Shown here one piece after another: positions 1-7,920 of a stretch of DNA of 64,000 nt. Origin of the DNA: JAHJQZ01 sp963675235. Its GTDB lineage: Bacteria; Pseudomonadota; Alphaproteobacteria; Rhizobiales; Devosiaceae. The position numbers and the translations under genes were made by a program. Location of the stretch: positions 1,116,001-1,180,000 of the forward strand of contig CAXXFU010000002.1 of the NCBI GenBank assembly GCA_963675235.2. The letters are read 5' to 3'. The notes below the pieces were generated by a model. The model worked only from the letters and a program-made list of their open reading frames with translations, made no database searches and was not told the DNA's origin. Each line of letters starts with the position of its first letter. Position 1 is the first letter of the stretch.

Positions 1-383
1 CCCTGGTCAACCAGCCGCAATACCCGCGTTTCGCCCGGCGCCTCGGTGTCGATGCCTTCATCAGTCCGCGCGCCGTCACCGTCTCGAAGATCCTCAGGCA
101 CGTCCGGCGCGGCCGCATCCGCGGGGTCTACTCGCTGTTCGACGGGGGCGCCGAGCTGCTGCAGGCCGAGGCGCTCGAAACCAGTCCGCTCGTCGGCACG
201 CCCCTGCGTGACATCAACGTTTCGGCCGGCATCAGGTTCGGCGCCATCGTCCGCGGCAACCAGGTCATCCTGCCCTCTGGCGATACCCGGATCGAAGCCG
301 GTGATTTCGTCGTTGTCATGGCATTGGCCACTGCCGTCAGGAAGGTCGAGCAGATGTTCCGGGTCAGCATCGATTTCTTCTGA
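1..383 (+). CDS. trkA: Trk system potassium uptake protein TrkA, C-terminal part (cut by window start)
   Basis: The reading frame is open from base 3 and ends at TGA 381-383, giving about 126 residues. They match the end of TrkA, the cytoplasmic NAD-binding subunit that gates the Trk/Ktr potassium channel. The segment from about residue 50 (PLRDINVSAGIRFGAIVRG) through IEAGDFVVVM is a typical TrkA_C (RCK-C) ligand domain, preceded by the end of the second Rossmann lobe (DAFISPRAVTVSKIL). The same direction and position just before hfq is the usual arrangement in Rhizobiales. The N-terminal part lies outside the window. Confidence 0.9.
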   Translation, partial: LVNQPQYPRFARRLGVDAFISPRAVTVSKILRHVRRGRIRGVYSLFDGGAELLQAEALETSPLVGTPLRDINVSAGIRFGAIVRGNQVILPSGDTRIEAGDFVVVMALATAVRKVEQMFRVSIDFF

Positions 384-469
384 TCACCGGCCGGCAGCAC
401 CAGGAACGGTTTGGCATATCCGGATCATGTTCCTCTGGAGCCGCGGTTCCTTTAAGGCCCTTATGGCTA

Positions 470-498
470 TTGGGCAAATCTGCAAGCTCGTGTATGGT
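470..498 (+). promoter_or_regulatory. Candidate sigma-70 promoter for hfq
   Basis: TTGGGC at 470-475 and TATGGT at 493-498 are separated by exactly 17 bases. This would place transcription start near 505 and give hfq a 5' untranslated region of about 120 bases. It is a sequence match only; read-through from trkA is also possible. Confidence 0.4.
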
Positions 499-547
499 TG
501 CGCCTGCAGGCGCATGCTCGATGCGGTTGCGCCAGAAAGGGGCTAGA

Positions 548-599
548 GTCTGTCATGGCACCTGAGGGCCGGCGGGGGAGCCGGTGGCCGCCGACAGAC
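548..599 (+). promoter_or_regulatory. Hairpin in the hfq 5' untranslated region
   Basis: GTCTGTC at 548-554 pairs with GACAGAC at 593-599. Inside it CCGGC (569-573) pairs with GCCGG (580-584) around the loop GGGGGA. The structure sits 25 bases before the hfq start codon, so it could influence hfq translation. Hfq autoregulation through its own leader is known in other bacteria; a role here is inferred. Confidence 0.45.
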
Positions 600-624
600 C
601 GACAAACAAGTAGAAGGCGAAAAA

Positions 625-879
625 ATGCCCAACGACAAGGTTCAGAACCTCCAGGATGCTTTCCTTAATCACGTTCGTCGTCAGAAGGTCTCGGTTACGA
701 TCTTCCTGGTGAACGGTGTCAAACTGCAGGGCGTCATTACCTGGTTCGACAATTTCTGCCTGTTGCTGAGGCGGGATGCACAGTCTCAGTTGGTGTATAA
801 GCACGCGATCTCGACGATCATGCCGGGTGCGCCGATCCAGCTGTTCGATCCCGAACACACCGGAGGCGACAACGACTGA
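625..879 (+). CDS. hfq: RNA chaperone Hfq
   Basis: 84 residues. Hfq forms a hexameric Sm-like ring that binds small RNAs and mRNAs and promotes their pairing in post-transcriptional control. The Sm1 region is QNLQDAFLNHVRRQKVSVT plus IFLVNGVKLQGVI, and the Sm2 hallmark is YKHAISTIMP, the alphaproteobacterial variant of enterobacterial YKHA. The short acidic tail (PEHTGGDND) replaces the long enterobacterial C-terminus. A purine-rich GAAGGCGAAAAA precedes the ATG. hflX follows immediately, which is the classical hfq-hflX pairing. Confidence 0.97.
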   Translation: MPNDKVQNLQDAFLNHVRRQKVSVTIFLVNGVKLQGVITWFDNFCLLLRRDAQSQLVYKHAISTIMPGAPIQLFDPEHTGGDND

Positions 880-2239
880 TCGCGAAGCGGTCGAGCCGGG
901 TGAGGGCAGTCCGGCGCCGCATGACCATCATGATGAAACCGCGACCCGTGCGCCGCGGCCGAGGGCTGTTGCCATCTCCGTGGATATCGGCGGCAAGTCC
1001 TTGCGCGTCTTCGCGGCCCGTCGCGCCGAGTTCGAGGGCCTGTGCAAGGCCATCCCGATCGACCTGGTGTTCACCGAAGGCGTACGGCTGAAAACCATCC
1101 GGCCGGCGACCTATATCGGCGGTGGCACCGTCGAAACGCTTGCCGAACGCATCAAGGCCGAGGAAATCGACCTTCTGCTTGTCGATGCCCAGCTGTCACC
1201 GATCCAGCAGCGCAATCTCGAACGCGCAACTGGCGCCAAGGTGCTGGACCGCACCGGGCTGATTCTAGAAATCTTCGGCGACCGCGCCTCGACACGGGAA
1301 GGTGTGCTGCAAGTCGAATTGGCCCATCTCAACTACCAGAAAAGCCGCCTCGTGCGGTCCTGGACCCACCTCGAGCGCCAGCGCGGCGGTGGCGGCTTCC
1401 TCGGTGGCCCGGGCGAAACCCAGATCGAAAGCGACAGGCGCAACCTGCAGGAGCGGATCAAGCTCCTTGAAACGCGCATCGACAAGGTGCGGCGCACCCG
1501 CGCCCTGCAGCGCAAACCGCGCAAGGAAGCGCCGTTCCCGTTCGTCGCCATCGTCGGATACACCAATGCCGGCAAATCAACGCTGTTCAATCACCTGACC
1601 GGCGCCGGCGTGATGAGCAAGGACCTGCTGTTCGCCACCCTCGACACCACCGTGCGCAAAGCAAAACTGCCGCACGGCCGCGATGTCATGCTGTCGGACA
1701 CTGTCGGGTTCATCGCCGATCTGCCGCACGACCTCGTCGCCGCCTTCCGCGCCACGCTTGAAGAGGTGATCGGCGCCGATGTCATCCTGCATGTGCGCGA
1801 CATTGCCAATCCCGACCATGCCGCCCAGGCCGAGGACGTGTTGACCGTTCTGTCCGAGCTCGGCGTTTCCGGCGAGTCCGTGCCGATCATCGAGGCCTGG
1901 AACAAGATCGACCTTGTGCCGCAAGGCTCGGAGGTTGGTGTCGTGCCGGCCGGCAAGGTTGCGGCGACAGTTCCGGTTTCGGCGGCAACGGGCGAGGGGG
2001 CCGAGGCACTTCTCGCGGCGATCGAAACGGCACTGGCCCAGCGCACCGAGGAATTCGCCCTCAAGTTGCCGCACGGCAACAGCGACGAGCTCGGCTGGCT
2101 GTATGCCCATACCGAAATTCTCGAACGGCGCGAACCTGACATGGATGGAACCTATTTCCTGGTGCGCGTCGAGCCGGCGCACCGGTCCGGCTTCTTCCGG
2201 CGCTATCGGGCCTTCCTGAGGTCACCGGAAGCCGCCTGA
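827..2239 (+). CDS. hflX: Ribosome-associated GTPase HflX
   Basis: HflX is a GTPase that binds the large ribosomal subunit and can split stalled ribosomes. The N-terminal HflX domain carries RPATYIGGGTV and LDRTGLILEIFGDRA. The glycine-rich linker is RQRGGGGFLGGPGETQIE. The GTPase motifs are G1 GYTNAGKSTL (about residues 244-253), G3 DTVGF and G4 NKID. The 3' end is secure. The start is not: no ATG, GTG, TTG or CTG lies in frame between the hfq stop and GTG 980, and GTG 980 falls inside the first predicted strand. I chose GTG 827, which overlaps hfq by 53 bases; ATG 776 is also possible. Confidence 0.93.
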   Translation: MRRSSCSIPNTPEATTTDREAVEPGEGSPAPHDHHDETATRAPRPRAVAISVDIGGKSLRVFAARRAEFEGLCKAIPIDLVFTEGVRLKTIRPATYIGGGTVETLAERIKAEEIDLLLVDAQLSPIQQRNLERATGAKVLDRTGLILEIFGDRASTREGVLQVELAHLNYQKSRLVRSWTHLERQRGGGGFLGGPGETQIESDRRNLQERIKLLETRIDKVRRTRALQRKPRKEAPFPFVAIVGYTNAGKSTLFNHLTGAGVMSKDLLFATLDTTVRKAKLPHGRDVMLSDTVGFIADLPHDLVAAFRATLEEVIGADVILHVRDIANPDHAAQAEDVLTVLSELGVSGESVPIIEAWNKIDLVPQGSEVGVVPAGKVAATVPVSAATGEGAEALLAAIETALAQRTEEFALKLPHGNSDELGWLYAHTEILERREPDMDGTYFLVRVEPAHRSGFFRRYRAFLRSPEAA

Positions 2240-2267
2240 GCACAAGTGTCGGTATCGCCGGCAGATC

Positions 2268-3086
2268 CTAGTCCGCCGCCTTGTCCTTCGCCCTGATCTC
2301 GTTCCAGAAGCTGTCGAGCCTGTCCATGCCGGCATCGGAGACCGTCAGACCTTCCTCGCGGCAACGCGCCTCGACGTGGTGGAAGCGCCGGGTGAACTTG
2401 AGATTGGCCGAGGTCAGAGCGGCCTCCGGCTCGATGCCGAGATGGCGGGCGAGACTGGCCACGGCGAACAGCACGTCGCCGAGTTCCTCCTCGGTGCGCT
2501 TGCGATCGCCGGAATGGACCGCTTCCTGCACTTCGTCGATTTCCTCGCGAACCTTGTCGATCACCGCATCGACATCGGGCCAGTCAAAGCCGGCACGGGC
2601 GGCGCGCTTGTCGAGCTTTTCGGCGCGCGACAGCGCCGGCAGGGTGCGCGGCACATCGTCGAGCAGGGACGGAGGCGTGTCGTCAGCCTTGCTGCCGGCC
2701 TTGCCGGCGCGTTCCTCCGCCTTGATCTGTTCCCAGCGCACGCTGGCCTCGCCGGCTGAACTGGCTGAAATATCGCCGAAAACATGAGGATGGCGGCGGA
2801 TCATCTTGGTGGTGATGGCCTCGACGACGTCGCCGAAATCAAACAGCGCGCGCTCATCGGCCATTTGGGCGTGGTAGACCGATTGCAGCAGCAGATCGCC
2901 CAGTTCCTCGCGCAGATGCTCATAGTCCTCGCGTTCGATGGCGTCGGCGACTTCGTAGGCTTCCTCGATCGTATAGTGCTTTATGGTGGCGAAATCCTGC
3001 TCGAGATCCCAGGGACAACCGCCATCGGGATTGCGCAGCGCCGCCATGATCTCGAGAAGCCGCGAAATGTCGCGCGAAGGTTGCAT
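2268..3086 (-). CDS. mazG: Nucleoside triphosphate pyrophosphohydrolase MazG
   Basis: 272 residues. MazG hydrolyses (d)NTPs to the monophosphate plus pyrophosphate, a house-cleaning and ppGpp-modulating role. Two MazG domains are visible, each with EExxE-type metal ligands: EEAYEVADAIE with EELGDLLLQ near residues 35-70, and EEIDEVQEAV with EELGDVLFAVA near residues 170-205. The start at ATG 3086 is chosen because GGAG lies just upstream and MQPSRDISRLLEIM fits the family start. The gene converges with hflX and has the KamA-like gene 78 bases upstream on the same strand. Confidence 0.95.
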   Translation of the reverse strand: MQPSRDISRLLEIMAALRNPDGGCPWDLEQDFATIKHYTIEEAYEVADAIEREDYEHLREELGDLLLQSVYHAQMADERALFDFGDVVEAITTKMIRRHPHVFGDISASSAGEASVRWEQIKAEERAGKAGSKADDTPPSLLDDVPRTLPALSRAEKLDKRAARAGFDWPDVDAVIDKVREEIDEVQEAVHSGDRKRTEEELGDVLFAVASLARHLGIEPEAALTSANLKFTRRFHHVEARCREEGLTVSDAGMDRLDSFWNEIRAKDKAAD

Positions 3087-3164
3087 GGCCGCTCTCCGGT
3101 TCGATGGCGTGGTCCCGGCCCGAACAGGCCGGATCAGGCGCGTTGTGCGGGGTGACAAGCCCGA

Positions 3165-4208
3165 TCAGGCCGGATCGAGAAAATCGTGGTCGCGCCCGTT
3201 GAAGTCGCGGACTCTATAGCGTCCGGCGCCGAGATCGACAACGCCTGAGACCGGGATCGCCACTTTGCCGTGCCCACCGGGCAGATCGAGCATGAGACTG
3301 GGCTGGCACAGACCCGAAAGATGGCCGCGCAGGGCTGCAACCAGTTCGACGGCGCGCGACAGCGACACGCGGAAATGGCTGGTCCCCGGCGCCCGGTCGA
3401 GCAGGTGCAGGTAGTAGGGTTTGATGCCGAGAACGACGCAGGAACGCATCAGCTCGCTCAGCGCTTTGACGTTGTCGTTGATGTCCTTGAGCAGCACGCT
3501 CTGGCCGACAAGGATCACGCCTGCCTGACGCAAGCGCTTGCAGGCAGCGGCAACCTCCGCCGTGTGCTCGCGGGCATGATTGGTATGAACGGCGACATAG
3601 ACCGTCTTGTCCGTCGCCGTCAGCGCCTCGACAAACTCGGAAGTGACGGTCTCGGGGCTGACGACGGGAACACGCGAATGCCAGCGGATGACCTTGATGT
3701 GCGCGATGGCATCCAGCCTTTGCGTCACCTCGCGGATACGCCGGGGAGACAGCGCAAGCGGATCGCCGCCGGTGATGATCACCTCCCAGATTTCCGGTGT
3801 CCTGGCGAGGTAGCCGAACGCTTCATCCAGCGCGTCCCTGGGCAATTGCCCAGCGGAAGCAGGACCGATCATCGCCTTGCGAAAACAGAAGCGGCAATGG
3901 ACCGGACAGGTTGTCGTCAGCTTCAGCAGCGCCCGATCGGGATAACGATGGACAATGCCTTCCACCGGGGAATGGGCCGAATCGCCAATCGGATCGTCCG
4001 TTTCCCACGGCCTGATCTCGGCCTCGCGCGCATCGGGCAGGAACTGGCGGCCGAGCGGATCGTCGTCGCTTGTGATGGCAGCGGCGATGGTCGGCGTCAG
4101 CCGTTGCGGAAACTGTGCCTCAACGAAAGCAAGGGCCGAATCGCCGGCGGACGCGGCGAGGGCGGTCTCGCCCGGATTTGCCCCTGCGGGCGTGATCAGC
4201 TTGTTCAT
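3165..4208 (-). CDS. KamA-family radical SAM protein (lysine 2,3-aminomutase-like / EpmB-like)
   Basis: 347 residues. The radical SAM 4Fe-4S motif CPVHCRFCF (CxxxCxxC) is at about residue 101, preceded by the typical GIVHRYPDRALLK, and HLLDRAPGTSHFRV is a KamA-family signature. The length suits EpmB, which makes beta-lysine for elongation factor P, rather than the longer clostridial aminomutases. Neither epmA nor efp is nearby, so substrate and role are unassigned. Start ATG 4208 is preferred; GTG 4232 is in frame eight codons upstream. It lies between the nucleotidyltransferase gene and mazG on the same strand. Confidence 0.85.
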   Translation of the reverse strand: MNKLITPAGANPGETALAASAGDSALAFVEAQFPQRLTPTIAAAITSDDDPLGRQFLPDAREAEIRPWETDDPIGDSAHSPVEGIVHRYPDRALLKLTTTCPVHCRFCFRKAMIGPASAGQLPRDALDEAFGYLARTPEIWEVIITGGDPLALSPRRIREVTQRLDAIAHIKVIRWHSRVPVVSPETVTSEFVEALTATDKTVYVAVHTNHAREHTAEVAAACKRLRQAGVILVGQSVLLKDINDNVKALSELMRSCVVLGIKPYYLHLLDRAPGTSHFRVSLSRAVELVAALRGHLSGLCQPSLMLDLPGGHGKVAIPVSGVVDLGAGRYRVRDFNGRDHDFLDPA

Positions 4209-4264
4209 GCCGTTCTGGTAGTCGGCGCGCACCGCCGCCGCAAGAGGGGCGCGGCAAACCGGCG

Positions 4265-5059
4265 TCAGAGATCGCCAACAGGCGTGTGGCCCGTCATCCA
4301 GTTCATCTCGCTGTCGGCCATGAACTGATTGCTCCAGCTGACGTCCGGCCAGGTTCTGAATGTGGACACCAGCTCAAAATAGCTCTTGATATCAGCGACT
4401 TCCGGCTTTCTGAGCAAGGCGTCGACCAGCGCCATCATGCCTTGAGGCTTGTCGGCAACCTCGTCGAGCACGCGCAAAAACCACTTGTGATAGGGGTAAA
4501 GCACTTCGTTCTCGGCCAGGATCATGCGGCCGCCGAACAGGACAAGATTGTTGACGGAGACGGAAAGCAAATATGCGTTGTCGTGTTTGTGCGCTTCGCC
4601 GCAATACCAGTTCCACGCCTGCAGCTGAGCATAAAACCGCTTGATATTTTCCTGTTTATTTTCAATCGGATAGCGCGCCACCTCGGCAACAAGCGCACCG
4701 AGCCTGTCGTCACGCGCGACAATGGGCACGGCGCCTTCGAAGGCAAAGCGCGCCGGTTCGCTGCCGATGTCGCGCACGCGCTCCATCTGGCCGAAGCTCG
4801 TACATTTGATATCGACATAGCCGCCGTCGTATTTGGCGCTCTCCAGGTCGAGAAAAGCCAGGGTGCCATCGCGCTCACGCGCCGCGAAAGCCGCCTCAGG
4901 CAGGACGAGCATGATATCGACATCGGACCCAGGTTTCTCGAAGCCATGGGCGATCGAGCCGACGAGCAGCACGCCGAGCACGTCCTGATCATCGGCATAG
5001 CGTTTGGCGATCGTGTCGAGCGTTTCGCGGTGATGTGGGCGCATGGGCAATGACTTCAT
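4265..5059 (-). CDS. Nucleotidyltransferase-domain protein
   Basis: 264 residues. The N-terminal half has the polymerase-beta-type nucleotidyltransferase signature LLVGSIAHGFEKPGSDVDI (about residues 32-50; GS, then DxD metal ligands). A helical C-terminal half follows, as in aminoglycoside adenylyltransferase-like proteins. I see no resistance-specific motif, so the substrate is unknown. It contains more AT-rich codons than its neighbours, which may indicate recent acquisition. ATG 5059 is the longest start; an in-frame ATG at 5044 is also possible. An AT-rich palindrome lies about 190 bases upstream of the start. Confidence 0.75.
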   Translation of the reverse strand: MKSLPMRPHHRETLDTIAKRYADDQDVLGVLLVGSIAHGFEKPGSDVDIMLVLPEAAFAARERDGTLAFLDLESAKYDGGYVDIKCTSFGQMERVRDIGSEPARFAFEGAVPIVARDDRLGALVAEVARYPIENKQENIKRFYAQLQAWNWYCGEAHKHDNAYLLSVSVNNLVLFGGRMILAENEVLYPYHKWFLRVLDEVADKPQGMMALVDALLRKPEVADIKSYFELVSTFRTWPDVSWSNQFMADSEMNWMTGHTPVGDL

Positions 5060-5499
5060 GCTTTGTGGAATCGAATGGATCGAAGAACCGGCAGAGATTA
5101 GTGGCCGCCCGGATTGCGTCCAGCCCGTTCTGCCGCGGCCAATTGGTCACGAACCTTTGCGTGCGCAAGCCTTTCGGCAGGGCAGTCGAACAGCATGTCG
5201 ACAGGCAGGGATGGGCATTAGCCAAGTGCGTCACTACTGCCAAATGATTCGCATAATATATATTATGGAACTTTACGATATCGCCAACGGGCAGTTTTCC
5301 TGGGCTTTCAGCTATCTCCTTCGCTTCCGGCCCCGTCGCCGTACGTCTTGTCGATGAGAAGATCGTCCGGCTACAAGCCTCTTGCTTTCATCCAGAGCAT
5401 GTCGAGCACAAGCCTGGCGTTACATGGCGCCCTCAATGACGATTGCGGCTGCGGTCGGCCATCTGCACGACGACGGAGACGTTTCCCGTCGATCTTGGC
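5060..5499. other. 440-base gap without a convincing gene
   Basis: Both strands carry only short frames lacking family resemblance. The one notable element is the AT-rich palindrome at 5252-5267. The rest separates the 5' end of the nucleotidyltransferase gene from the 3' end of the short-chain dehydrogenase gene, both on the minus strand. Confidence 0.6.
5252..5267. promoter_or_regulatory. Perfect 16-bp AT palindrome
   Basis: CATAATATATATTATG is its own reverse complement and stands out in a GC-rich background. It lies upstream of the minus-strand nucleotidyltransferase gene and downstream of the dehydrogenase operon. It could be a repressor operator or a -10-rich promoter core. No regulator gene is adjacent. 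Confidence 0.4.
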
Positions 5500-6264
5500 T
5501 CAACCGCGACCGACAAACGGCATCCCGGTCGCCATGATGGTCATGAACAGTACATTGGTCGTCAGCGGCAGGCCGGCCATATGCAGCACTGCTTCGCCGA
5601 CCTCGCTGACCGGGAACGTCGGTTCCGCCGCCGTCGTGCCATCGGCTTGGAGCACGCCCGAGGCCATTTTTGCTGTCATTTCGGTGACGGCATTGCCGAT
5701 ATCGATCTGGCCACAGGCAATGTCGAACGGACGCCCGTCGAGCGCGGTCGATTTGGTCAGGCCGGTGATGGCATGCTTGGTTGCCGTATATGGCGCCGAA
5801 TTGGGCCGCGGTGTCGTGGCCGAGATCGAGCCGTTGTTGATGATACGGCCACCGCGCGGCTGCTGTTCCTTCATCAGGCGAAAGGCCTGCTGGGTGCAAA
5901 AGAACGCCCCGGTGAGATTGGCGGCAACGATATCGTCCCACTGCGCCGGCGTAATCTGTTCGAGCGGTACCGGCGGCGCACCCATGCCGGCGTTGTTGAC
6001 CAGAAGGTCAAGCCGTCCGAAATTGCTGCGGATCTCATCGAAAAGCGCCGCGACCGAGCCCGCCGAACCGACGTCGCAATGGATCGCGGCAACCCTGTTT
6101 CCCGAACTTGCGCTGATTTCGCTGGCCGCATCCTGGAGCACTTCGAGGCGTCGGCCGGCGATGATCAGCGTGTAGCCGGCGTTGCTCAGCGCCGCTGAAA
6201 TGGCTTTGCCGATACCGGTGCCACCACCTGTCACTAATGCGATTGCGTCTTTTGCGTCGTTCAT
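5500..6264 (-). CDS. Short-chain dehydrogenase/reductase (SDR)
   Basis: 254 residues, a classical single-domain SDR. The cofactor motif TGGGTGIG is at about residues 12-19, NNAG near 90, and the catalytic set is Ser in NNGSIS plus YTATK near 158. The substrate cannot be read from sequence. Its ATG overlaps the TGA of the DenD-like gene by 4 bases (ATGA), so the two are translationally coupled and probably serve one pathway for a small hydroxy acid or sugar acid. Confidence 0.88.
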   Translation of the reverse strand: MNDAKDAIALVTGGGTGIGKAISAALSNAGYTLIIAGRRLEVLQDAASEISASSGNRVAAIHCDVGSAGSVAALFDEIRSNFGRLDLLVNNAGMGAPPVPLEQITPAQWDDIVAANLTGAFFCTQQAFRLMKEQQPRGGRIINNGSISATTPRPNSAPYTATKHAITGLTKSTALDGRPFDIACGQIDIGNAVTEMTAKMASGVLQADGTTAAEPTFPVSEVGEAVLHMAGLPLTTNVLFMTIMATGMPFVGRG

Positions 6265-7247
6265 GACCCCACCTTGCCGTTCAGTTCGTCCTCGACATGG
6301 ACGCGAATGATCTCATCGAAATCGGATTCTGCCACAAACCCCAGATCCTGTGCTCTATTCGTCTCGAAATTGCGTGGCCAGCCAGCAACAATTTTGGCGA
6401 TCTGCGGATCGGGCTCGCGCCTGATCAGCCGCACCGCCTGTGCGCCGGCCAGGCGTTCGAGTGCGGCGATTTCCTCGCCGACGGTGGCCGACAGTCCCGG
6501 CATCGACAGGTTGCGGCGCGAACCGACGTTTTCGAGATCGAGTCCGGCCGCGTGGACGAGGAAGCCGACCGCCGAGCGCGGGCTGGCAAACCAGTGGCGC
6601 ACATCGTCGCCGACCGGCAGCACCGCTTCCTTGCCGGCAAGAGGTTCGCGCAGGATGTTGGAGAAAAAGCCCGATGCGGCCTTGTTCGGCGCGCCCGGAC
6701 GGATGCAGATTGTCGGCAACCGCAGTCCGATACCGTCGAAGATGCCCCGGCGGCTGTAATCGGACAAAAGCAGCTCGGAAATGGCCTTCTGCGTGCCGTA
6801 GCTCGTCAGCGGCGTCTGGAAAAACTCGTCACCGATGCGCTCCGGGAACGGTGCGCCGAATACGGCGATCGAGGAGGCAAAAACGACGCGTGGCCGATAG
6901 GGCGCCGCCTGCCCTTCGGCGCGAATGGCCTCGAACAGCGAACGCGTGCCGTCGAGATTGACCCGGTAGCCCTTGTCGAAATCGGCTTCGGCTTCGCCCG
7001 AAACGATGGCCGCGAGGTGGAAGATCATGTCCGGCCGCCGCGCGATCATTTCCCTGACCGCCTGCGGATCGGTCAGCTCCAGCGCTTGGCAGGAGATCCA
7101 GTCGGGATCGCTACTGCGCGCCGGCGCGACAACGTCGGCGGCAATCAGCTCATCCAGCCCCTCGCCCAGTGCCTGGCGCTCGCGCGACAGATGATCGGTG
7201 AATTTGCGGCCGACCATGCCCGCCGCGCCGACGACCAGAATTCTCAT
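6261..7247 (-). CDS. denD: NAD-dependent epimerase/dehydratase family protein, DenD-like
   Basis: 328 residues, an extended SDR. The N-terminal NAD-binding motif is GAAGMVG, the catalytic YGTQK lies near residue 150, and the family stretches RLPTICIRPGAPNKAASGF and VRHWFASPR resemble D-erythronate dehydrogenase. DenD oxidises D-erythronate to 2-oxo-tetronate, but its usual partners (OtnK/OtnC) are not in the window, so the name is tentative. Start ATG 7247 has a strong GAGGGGG Shine-Dalgarno six bases upstream. The stop overlaps the downstream SDR start. Confidence 0.75.
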   Translation of the reverse strand: MRILVVGAAGMVGRKFTDHLSRERQALGEGLDELIAADVVAPARSSDPDWISCQALELTDPQAVREMIARRPDMIFHLAAIVSGEAEADFDKGYRVNLDGTRSLFEAIRAEGQAAPYRPRVVFASSIAVFGAPFPERIGDEFFQTPLTSYGTQKAISELLLSDYSRRGIFDGIGLRLPTICIRPGAPNKAASGFFSNILREPLAGKEAVLPVGDDVRHWFASPRSAVGFLVHAAGLDLENVGSRRNLSMPGLSATVGEEIAALERLAGAQAVRLIRREPDPQIAKIVAGWPRNFETNRAQDLGFVAESDFDEIIRVHVEDELNGKVGS

Positions 7248-7323
7248 CAAGGCCCCCTCTCGAACCCTGCAGAGAGTGAGCGTTTCATTGTTCGCGCGCA
7301 AGCCGGTGCATGGCTTTGGCGGT

Positions 7324-7920
7324 TCAGCTTTCGGCTTCGTGTTCGCCGCGCGCCGCTTCCCAGACCTCGCGGGCCGCATCGAGATTGATCGCGGCGATGG
7401 CGAGACCGACAATGACGTCCGGCCAGATCGAATGCCAGAGATAGGCGGTGACCAGCCCGGCGGCGATGATGGCGACATTGGCGAGCGCGTCATTACGGGC
7501 CGACAGGAAGGCGGCGCGGCTGAGACTGCCGGCATGATGGCGGAACCCGGCCAAGAGGTATGCGCAGCCGATATTGACTGCCAGTGCGCCAAGACCGGTC
7601 AGCGACAGCGTGAAAGCTTCGGGGGGAACCGGGTTTGTGTACTTGCCCCACAAGGCCCACAGGAAAGCAATAGCCGGCACGATCAGGACACCTGACAGCG
7701 CCATGCCGACACGCGCGCGCATGATGGGCGTCCACATCAGCGCGAAGAAAATCAGCAGGTTGACCGAGGTGTCCTCGATGAAATCGACACTGTCGGCGAA
7801 CAGCGACACCGAGCCGATGGACACGGCGACAGCGAACTCGATGCCGAAGTAGGCGAAATTGGCCAGAGCCACGAAAAGCACGGCGCGCCGGAAGCCGCTG
7901 CTCATCTGTTCGCCCGTCAT
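7324..7920 (-). CDS. Small cation transporter, cation-efflux (CDF)-like
   Basis: 198 residues with about five hydrophobic segments. SLFADSVDFIEDTSVN near residues 38-53 corresponds to the metal-binding TM2 of cation diffusion facilitators, and ARNDALANVAIIAAG to TM5. It is shorter than normal CDF proteins (about 300) and lacks the cytoplasmic C-terminal metal-sensing domain. Its ATG overlaps the stop of the MBL hydrolase gene by 4 bases, so it is the distal gene of that operon. Metal specificity is unknown. Confidence 0.75.
   Translation of the reverse strand: MTGEQMSSGFRRAVLFVALANFAYFGIEFAVAVSIGSVSLFADSVDFIEDTSVNLLIFFALMWTPIMRARVGMALSGVLIVPAIAFLWALWGKYTNPVPPEAFTLSLTGLGALAVNIGCAYLLAGFRHHAGSLSRAAFLSARNDALANVAIIAAGLVTAYLWHSIWPDVIVGLAIAAINLDAAREVWEAARGEHEAES

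Noticed and set aside
5035..5357. Short plus-strand frames upstream of the nucleotidyltransferase gene
   Set aside because: No Shine-Dalgarno, no similarity, and the translations are Arg-rich background.
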